NCBI GenBank assembly: GCA_006503535.1
Contig: QYRS01000005.1
Span: forward strand, 2,170,001 to 2,234,000
DNA from: Arthrinium phaeospermum
Taxonomy: Eukaryota; Ascomycota; Sordariomycetes; Amphisphaeriales; Apiosporaceae
Length of the DNA: 64,000 nt
Direction of reading: 5' to 3'
Each line of letters begins with the position of its first letter. Position 1 is the first letter of the stretch. The position numbers and the translations under genes were made by a program. Positions 56,160 to 64,000 of the stretch are shown one piece after another. A model generated the notes under the pieces. That model did not search any database and was not told the DNA's origin. It worked only from the letters and a program-made list of their open reading frames with translations.

Positions 56160-59100
56160 AGTGCTGCTAAAATGATGGTATGGGGAGAGAGAGAGGCCTG
56201 TCATGTCACCTGGTTCCTGCCTGCCCCGGGCTTCTAGGTGGCGCCACCACAGAGGGGAGAGGGAGATGGAGATCAAGAGAAGTCTCCGAGCGGCTTTCCC
56301 AATTCAACCGTACCTTGGGCGGCGGACGTATGGCCGATTTCCTGGGATCTGTAGGAGTAGAAATGCATAATACATACATACGCCTCCTTCTTGCTGGTCT
56401 CATCGTCAGATCCCCAAGATCCACGATCTCGAGACTCTAGTCGTCGATCGATAGCTTGCCACCATATTCGATCATGTTATGTGTATATGACATGTCGCAG
56501 ATGGGGCAGCCAGCAGGCTCTCAGCTGAAGGATATCTTCTTCAATCCTTATGCATACTTGTACAGCAGCATCCCGGCCTACTTTTCGAAGCTAAGAAATG
56601 AGACAGACAAGGCACTAGAACCCAGGGGGGCCAAATGGTAAAAGTCCTAAAGCAGCAGGTAGTTTTCTTAAGTCCGATGCTGCAATAGCCATCGCAAGTG
56701 ATGGGCTTCTCATCAGATCATCTGGTTTCTCGCTTTTTTGTTTTGTTTTCTCACACACATCGGTGGATAAAATCATATGATACCATCGATGTGCCGTCGC
56801 CGGCGACGACACAGTTGACGACCTCAGCCTGGTTTTCCCCACATGTACAGGAGGCGGTCGGTCGGTCTCCTTTTTCTTCTCGTGGCATGACGCTAGTCGG
56901 GGGGGTACGACGTGAAGTGACTGGCCTGACCGATTGCGTGGGAAACAGCGCGCGCGTGTGGCTGTCGATCCGGCCAGCTGCAGGTCATTTTCACCATTAC
57001 CAAGAAGCTGCCTTCCTTGCGTAGTACACGCAGGCTGTCTCGGCTTTTCTTGCTGAGGCACTAATTCGCCATCCTTGACGGCTTTGTTTCAGCTCTCTTT
57101 CGTCCAAGTCGAGGGGCAGGCAAAGGCCCAGAGCAGGGGCCTTTTTCGGTGTGCTAAGGTGAGAAGAGGGCGTCGATTTGTCGATCTAATGAGATCTGGT
57201 GGGAAAAAGTAACCATGGGCCCCAAGCCAAGGCTGTCATTGACTACCTGGTTTCTGGTCCGATAGGCATACCGATGACTTGAATAGCGATTACTAACTAC
57301 TAATACTGATCCATCGACGGCGTTTTTCTTTTCTTCCATTTGTTCCCCTCTGCAACCTGGTTGCCACCGGGCATAGTCTTTGTGGTGACAAGATTGGACC
57401 GGTTGGGGATCTAAAGGTCGTATGGGTGAATGTCATGGAAGATGCTACACTTGACTAGCTGAAAAAGTATCCAGCTATCTGGAGACGTTGAGCCAGAGAT
57501 ACATCGAGATCTTTGTGGAGATGATGGGAGATGGATGAGGCTCGGGGTGGACCTTTGGGCTCTCGGTGGCGGCAACGTTTTGTATAACGTGCAGCAGCGT
57601 TTCGTCAGTTAAACTTTGTGTCCTAGTGCTACCCTATTACGTCTATTGATAGCATGTCAAACGGGAGATCTGGAAATTGGGGGCTTTTTTTTTCACCCGT
57701 TCCTTCCTTTTCCTTCTATTCTGTCCACCTTTCTCGGAGTGAGCAACAAACGGCTTCTTTGGCCTTTGCCGACTACCCGACCAACGGGAAGTGCTTACGC
57801 TGGTTAAGCTACACAATTCCAAGATCCACGATCCGCGCCACGTTTGCTGTTTGGCCTCGCACTTTACTAAAAGTCCGTCCACGATATGATGCAAGTAGGT
57901 ATGCTTACCCCAATATTGATGCACACATGGCTTGGGTCCAAGTCTCCGCTTCTAGACTACAAAGGCGTTCTAGACTACAAAGGCGTGGGGATGCATTCAC
58001 CGGTCGCTGGTCCCTCACGATCTTGGGAACATTGATCGTTGCTTTTTCCCGCTGGGCTCTGGGATTTGGACGATCGACGCATTATCACGAGCACAATGTA
58101 AGTAGGTGCCTTGGTCAGGTACATACCCTCTTGTACTTGGCGGGGGGAGAAGGTGGTGATGGGTGATTAAAATTCTACGACTTGTCAGAAATTGGTCAGT
58201 GGGCGTCACAGCCCGGGCAAATCATGCCTAACCAGATCCTGCTTGGCTGCAGATACCCAGGTAATCTTCATTGGAATGGGGGAGGGTGTGCCAGAGGAGG
58301 GGGGAGTGCATGAGCGCGACAGCAGAAAAGAAAAAAAGGGCGACATGGGGGTCGAGGTCGAGGGACGGGGGGATGAACCGAAATTGTCCAACCTCCCGTC
58401 ACCTCCCGCCAGCCCGGGCCGAGTCTCGACCCAGTCCAGACCTCCTCACTTCGGCTGGCCAATGGGCTGCCGTCGGCTGCGCTTACGGACGCCTTTGCCG
58501 CGCGCTTTTGAACCTAACCTACGTGGTCGTTCGACGTTGGGGGTTCAGTTTGTTGTTGTTGCTGTTGCTGTTGGTTTTGCGCAATCCATCCTTCAAGGCT
58601 TAGACTTAGACGCCTGTTCGGCCAGCAAGAGGTTTACCAAATGAGCCACGGTCCGGTTTGGAATGACTTGCCGCCCGGGTCGCTTCGTCGCGGGGGCTGG
58701 CAGCAAGGCTCATCAGGGAGCCGTGAGCTGGCTGTCCTATCTCGTGCTCGGGCTTCGAACCAACTGCATATTTTCTTGCAACCCCAAGTCCAAGTTGCAA
58801 GGTCGCAGAGAAACTCCGGCCCGTCTTTTTTTTTACTCATTAAAGACGCGCACACATATAACCCGCATACGACTGCTCCCCCTTTGGGACATGTTTCCAG
58901 GGCTGCGCCGTGCTCACGCGCAACCTCATTGGTTACCGCCAACACGGGCAGGATTTCTACAGGCCCATCCTCGCCCATCACATCGCAGGTGCCAGGACAT
59001 CTGCACAGTGTAAGCTGCTCCTGTCTGACACTCAAAATGCGGAGATGGCATGATCGGCCATGGCATAACAATGCTGCAACGATCTCTTCTTCTTCTTCTC

Positions 59101-60062
59101 TCGCACGCACTTGGCTGCGAAAGAACATAAGAAAACAAAAAGGAGGGGGGAGCCGTGCTAGGTAGGTATCGTGGTCCTAGTGGCACACGCTACGGACAAC
59201 GGTATGGTAAGGATCATGCAAACAACAATAACCGTACTTGCCCATGCTCATGGCTGTCACGTACATGGGGAGGCGTCGTGGATAAGCATGCCCCAAATGT
59301 GTGCGCTGCTATCGATATCTTGCATGGGGTGGGATGTATCATGTCTACCGGTACCATTCAGAGACAAGGGTCTCCTTCGGCCCAAGTCTTCCCCCCTTGC
59401 GTAAAGATACATGGATCTGGCACATGCTTACTCGCTTCCTCTATACTGGGGGTATCCACGACAGCGGGCTGCTTTTACCTGCAATTCCTCCGCGCAGCAA
59501 CTTCGCTCTCCAGCGCCATCCTCCATCTTTGGGTGCTGGTGGGCAGAAAGTGGCTCAACCTATCCAGAAAAAGAGGCTGCGACATTTCTGGATCATGACT
59601 AGCTATATGTTTCCAAGTACTAGGAAACAGATGCGGCCTAAGTGCCTTTTTCTTTTTCTTTTCTTCCTGGTTCGAAGTTGGACCTGAGAGTGCGGAGAGA
59701 CATTGCCGCTGTCATTTGCGCTGACAGCACCCCCGGGGCGTCCATCTTTTACTTCCCTGGGGCCTGGTCGGATTCGACAGACATTGCCCTCCAAATCGAG
59801 TCACACTCACACACACCCTCTATAGGCGAACCTTCCTGTCGGTAACACTGTTGGCAGTCTATATTAGACACTGGGGTCTGCCAACCCCATTTGTTCGCTT
59901 CTGTCCCTCTTCCGTGCCATACCACACTAGTTCGTTTATAAAACCCGATTCCTCGTCATCCATCACCTCAACCATATCGGTGTTGATGTCGTTTTGCCAT
60001 CCAAGACTTTTCTCATATTGCGTTGTCCCCTTTGCCAGTTTTCCTACCCGTATCCCTGCGAC
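56160..60062. other. 3.9 kb gene-free region
   Basis: I see no supportable gene. Open frames reach 174 codons (58641-59165) but on both strands equally, without domain resemblance or splice logic. The last 600 bp, CT-rich with repeated TCATCCATCACC-like words, are probably the promoter and leader of the following gene. The stretch includes an 18-bp tandem repeat and a CTAGGTAGGTA motif near 59158. Confidence 0.5.
57950..57985 (+). repeat. 18-bp tandem duplication
   Basis: The unit TTCTAGACTACAAAGGCG occurs twice without a mismatch, at 57950-57967 and 57968-57985, in noncoding DNA. Confidence 0.9.
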
Positions 60063-61569
60063 ATGGGGATTGTGCGTCACAGCAGCTCAGCAAAGATGAG
60101 CACGGAGCCGCATATACAGAGCTTGTCAATGCACTCAGCTTCCTCTCTTCGCCCACTGGCTCTCCAGGCTATGCAGAAGGTCGACGAATCCAGCGCCGTG
60201 CAGGAATGGAAGTACAGGCGTGACTCCACGCTCTCCCACGACTTCTCGGATAGCTCGTCCACCACCCCAGGTTCGGCACAGTCGTGCTACACAGAATCGG
60301 ACGCCGCATCGACAGCGCCCTCGTCGCCTCGCACACCACGCCGGAGGTCAGAACTCCCGGAGTTGAACTTCTACGCCCTGCCGTTGGAGCCTGCCCACCG
60401 CAAGTCATCACCACCGTCCGGCCAGATGTATTCCAGTCCCGGGCCGTTAGGACTACTACAGCCGGTTTCCTCGGAGCAACGGAGGACCTCCTGCCTGGCC
60501 GGCTCAGCTCCTCAGTTCATCTGCGAGACCGACGCCCTGCTCGTCACCCGGTTGGAAGCCCAGCTTGCCGGCGCAGGAGCTCCACAGATGTGTCGGTAGC
60601 CGAGAATGCCACTGGAACTTCCACCCCGGACCAGTCTGCGGACCCCATCGCAGCTGAGGCCTTGTCGAGGCTTTCACTGAGCGGCACTCTTCATCAGAAG
60701 CCTAGGCATCGTGTATACACCCGTGGGCTTCGGCCGCCGCAGTTTGGCCTTGAGCTCGATAGAACATCATCCATCCCGCTTCATCAAGAAGGAGAGCTAC
60801 AGCAGCTATCCCTCTGAGTATGGCCGCTACCATGTACACGACACGTGGTTGGCGGACACATCAAGAAGGAAAGACTCGCGCCATTATCGCCTCACGAGGG
60901 GGCGGCAGCTGCGGCGGAAGAAAGTCGAAGAACCAGGGCCACTGCAACAAGCCGTACCCGTGGGAACAGACGTGCTGGATACGTTACCAGTTCGGACCTG
61001 AGAAAGCCTTGGAACGTGATCGAGGAGCTCTTCGACATCACCTTTCCCGACCCGGACTTTGACCGCACAAGGCAAGGCCTTCAGGGCTCATTTTACCGCC
61101 AGAACAAGATGTTGCCGCACCTCGACCAAGAGACGGAGCGATACATTGGCATGCCGAACGGGCACGTCGCGCTCGAGGTCGTCAAGAAGCGGGAGCAGAA
61201 ACACCGGAGGGAAGGGTTCTTCAACTTTGTCAACCTGTATCCCGAGTGGGCCGTGGTCTACCCTTGGGTATCTGAAGAGCACAGGCAAGATGCATTGCGG
61301 CTTCGTAAGTATTCTTTTTACTCCCCCTTTTCAGCCTCAATGCCGGGCTATGACATTCCGGGCCAGCTTAACTAACATGTGTGACTTCTCCAGTGGATCA
61401 AAGGACGCGCGACCGCGAAACGATCAAGCAGAAGGCCGTGGACGCTGGCCTACGTCGAGAACCTGGGCAAGGACGAATGCTCCTGCTGCGCCCCAATGAA
61501 GTGGCTGTCCAAGGACGAGTCGCATCATCGAACACAATCTGTCACCCTACTCGTCGACAAAGCTTCTAG
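60063..61569 (+). CDS. fungal-specific conserved protein of unknown function, five frame breaks
   Basis: The start is at 60063 (MGIVRHSSSAKMS) or at 60096. The N-terminal third is Ser/Pro/Thr-rich and probably disordered. The second half carries a compact conserved block. It runs NKPYPWEQTCWIRYQF, then DLRKPWNVIEELFDITFPDPD, then a QGLQGSFYRQNKMLPHLD helix and FNFVNLYPEWAVVYPWV. After an intron at 61305-61393 (GTAAGT...CTAAC...CTCCAG) come RDRETIKQKAVDAG and YVENLGKDECSCCAPMKW, with several cysteines. I remember similar WI-x-Y...W...F-x3-FP blocks in anonymous Sordariomycete proteins but know no function. Frame changes occur at 60568-60573 (one base missing) and at 60775-60777, 60898-60902, 60994-60995 and 61449-61450 (one extra each). 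The true stop is therefore uncertain (61569 or up to about 61687). It may be a gene with sequencing errors or a decaying copy. Confidence 0.55.
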
Positions 61570-64000
61570 GAGTCCATCATTACACCATCGGAATCACAAC
61601 CGTTCCAATATTCATTTTCTTCACTACTTATTCTTATTCGATTCTATATATATGGCTGCTGCTAAGCACACTCGAGTCTATATATAATTACCACCGCAGC
61701 TATCCGACCTGTCCTACCTAGGACAGAGATGGCTGCTTTCTATCACACACTATTACATTTTATCACAACGACGAACCCGGGCTTATGAACGGACTTTGGA
61801 ACTTACTTCTCATGGATAATGATGCACTCTTGTCTACTAGGTAGAGACTCAGGGGGGTTGGGTTATGGCAAGCGCTTGGATATTCTTTGGGTTGGCTATT
61901 GATTGGTTTTACGGGTACATGTCTTCTTCACTTGGTTCTTATTGGTTTTGAAAGTTGAGGTCTTTACAGCACGATACTGACTCGGTTGCGTGAGGGAAGA
62001 CACGCCACAGAGCAAACGGGTAATTCTCGTGTGGTTTCTAGCATGGCGTCGTTGGTCCAGGGGGAACAGGGAATCACGGCCGGCCCCTTCAAATTTACGA
62101 AATAGTTGACACGGGAAAAATGGCGATTGTGTGTGTGAAAGGAACATATAGTTGACTTGTCATATTCATCAAAATACGTGGAAATATTATTACTATCACA
62201 AGAAAGCAACAGCCAACGTACATGGATCGTCTCCTCCACGAGCTAGGCTAGCTAGCGAGAGGCTGGCAAACAAAACCTTCAACACATCTCAGCCAGTAGA
62301 CGGCACGCACTGTGAACGTGTGTACCAAGAGGACCAAAATCTTACCGCATACTGCCCCGCACCAGCGCCTGCAGCGGTTAGCAATCCAGTCGACCATGCC
62401 TACCTTAGCTGGTCCCAGAACGCACGGGCAGGGAGGGCATGGCATGGGAGAGAGTCAGCAAGCAAACCAGTCACTCATGAGTAAGTGGGCAGGCGGCAAA
62501 TCGCCACTCCTGACCTTCCGGGGGTAGGTTCTGCCCTACGCCCCGCCCCCCTGGTTCGTGTCGAGCCCCAAGACGGACGATCCAGGGAAACCTGGAGGAC
62601 CCCAAAGGTGCCGATATATGGGTGAACGGGCGCAAGCTGTTGGGCCGTTTCCCTGAAGCAAGGAGTTTCCTCCCAGTTTTTCCACCGCTTGGGGAGTTAT
62701 TCCTCAAAGCAAATCATAGGCGAAGAGAGCACCGCCAAGTCCCCTGGGCCTGAGGGTCCCACGCCCAGATAGGCATAGACCCCGAGCGGAGTGAAGGAGG
62801 GCAAATAGGTAGAAGAAATGCAGATGCAATCGTCTGTCCGCGCCCCCCCCACTGCCAAACGGGAAAACCAACTTGACATTTGCGACACATGCGCATCCTT
62901 TATCCTGCAGCTGGGTCGAAGGATGATTATAGCAAACTAACCTCAACTCTCAACTCTGCCTGTGTTCTTCCTACCACAGCACAAGGACGGGCAAGGATGT
63001 GAGGTTGCAGCTCCCTTTCTTCACCTGCCTATCGCTACCTATCACGTACCCCTGCCCTGCCCTATGCCTGTCTGCCTACCAGTCTCCAGTGACTACCTAG
63101 ATACTGGACTTTTCAACGATCCCATGGCATTGATGCCAGGACGTGACCGACCGACGACTGACCACACACGCCCAACCAACCACGAAAGAGAAAAGGTCCA
63201 ATTCCTTTCAATTTGATTTGACCGATGGAGAAACACCTCCCCGGGGAAATATGAAAAGTACCTAAGGTAAGTCAGAAGCGAGCGAAGCAGCACGCCTGCA
63301 CACACATCCTTCTGCAAGCACAGGTTTCGGACCAGAACCAACACGGCGCTCCCATAGGGCCGCGCCCGGAGCAACCCTTCTTCGGGGCAAATTGCCCATT
63401 CGCAAACTGCTGCGCATTGAAAGGGGAAGAAGTTGGCCCGTCCGTCTGGGCTCGCCTTCGGCCCGGGCTCACGCACCGCCATTCAAGGCGAGGCAGGGAA
63501 GGAACGGCCACACATGTCCCCCATCCCCCATCCATCGACCCGAGTCAATGCATGGAAGCGAAGTTAGATGGCATTTCTCGTCACAGATTCATCACAGAAG
63601 AAGAAGAAGACAACAGAGTTGTTCCACCGTCGTGGTTCGGAAATGCAATACAATGCTGGGGCTATGTACGGATACTTGTCCATGCGACACCCCCTCTCAA
63701 TGCAACCCCAAGAGGCCGGCTCTCTGGCTCTCTCAGAGCAGAGCACGCGCATACATTCATTCATTCGAACTCACGCGCGCATGCAAATTTGTGTCTTCTG
63801 CTTCTGTTTCTGCTGCACTGCTACGGAATATAGCAAACGGTCGTCGCTGCCGTCGTTTTTCGGCCGCCAACGGGGCCGCATGACATGATATGACATGACT
63901 TGACTTCAATCCGTAATAATGCATATGTACCTACACAATGCAGGCGGTCGTGGCCTGGCGAGGCCCTATGGAACAAACAAGATCCAGTTTCTCCAAAGGC
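61570..64000. other. gene-free region to the window end
   Basis: No supportable gene is seen in 2.4 kb. Several open frames of 60-163 codons occur on both strands between 63090 and 63890, with no domain, no consistent composition and no splice partners. Microsatellite-like AAGAAGAAGAAG occurs at about 63596-63607. Confidence 0.5.

Noticed and set aside
58600..58760. tRNA-like D-arm word (GTGGCTCATTTGGTA) on the minus strand
   Set aside because: The D-stem lacks its partner and no anticodon or T-arm follows at the right distance.

Overview
This window comes from a filamentous ascomycete (Pezizomycotina), most likely a Sordariomycete. The genes are intron-poor, with short introns (mostly 50-170 bp) that use GTAAGT/GTACGT-type donors, CTAAC/CTGAC-like branch points and pyrimidine-CAG acceptors. 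Coding DNA is GC-rich, particularly at third positions. The gene set is fungal: ergosterol synthesis, PAS kinase, SEA complex, SesA/HeLo-like domains and a mucin-like cell-wall protein. I found no rRNA, tRNA, CRISPR array or intact transposon.

Layout. Positions 1-7.9 kb hold no supportable gene. At 8.06-10.37 kb lies a secreted low-complexity wall/adhesin-like protein with collagen-like and Gly-Gly-Ser-Asn arrays. At 12.6-16.4 kb are two tandem, same-strand paralogues that carry an N-terminal helical domain of the kind found on fungal STAND/NLR proteins, but no NTPase. A dense housekeeping block follows: ERG4 sterol reductase (17.6-19.4), V-ATPase proteolipid c (20.7-21.5, minus), Snu13 (22.3-22.8), a Sac-domain phosphoinositide phosphatase with an INPP5F-like hSac2 module (23.6-27.0), Bmt6 25S rRNA methyltransferase (27.1-28.5, minus), Rrp7 (29.7-30.6, minus), an MFS transporter (31.5-33.2), Sea4/Mio of the SEA complex (33.3-36.6, minus), Efg1 (37.2-38.0), a double dsRNA-binding-domain protein (39.0-40.4) and PAS kinase (41.3-45.3, minus). 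A 6 kb gene-free stretch precedes an F-box/LRR protein (51.5-53.6) and a Tfc7/YNL108C-like histidine phosphatase (54.5-56.2). After a further 3.9 kb without a gene comes a fungal-specific conserved protein of unknown function (60.1-61.6).

Themes. Four genes act in ribosome or snRNP biogenesis (Snu13, Bmt6, Rrp7, Efg1). Three bear on nutrient and membrane signalling (Sea4, PAS kinase, Sac phosphatase). Two convergent pairs end about 120-130 bp apart, and two divergent pairs share promoters.

Data quality. At least 16 single-base frame breaks, mostly in short C or G runs, interrupt seven genes whose protein sense resumes immediately in another frame. Several are paired and compensating. Homopolymer sequencing error is the simplest reading, and predicted proteins from these loci should be treated with care. 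The least expected features are the tandem SesA/HeLo-like pair, the 87 bp in-frame duplication across the start codon of the F-box gene, a 13-nt exon in the V-ATPase gene, overlapping upstream ORFs before ERG4, and a recently expanded 12-bp coding repeat.
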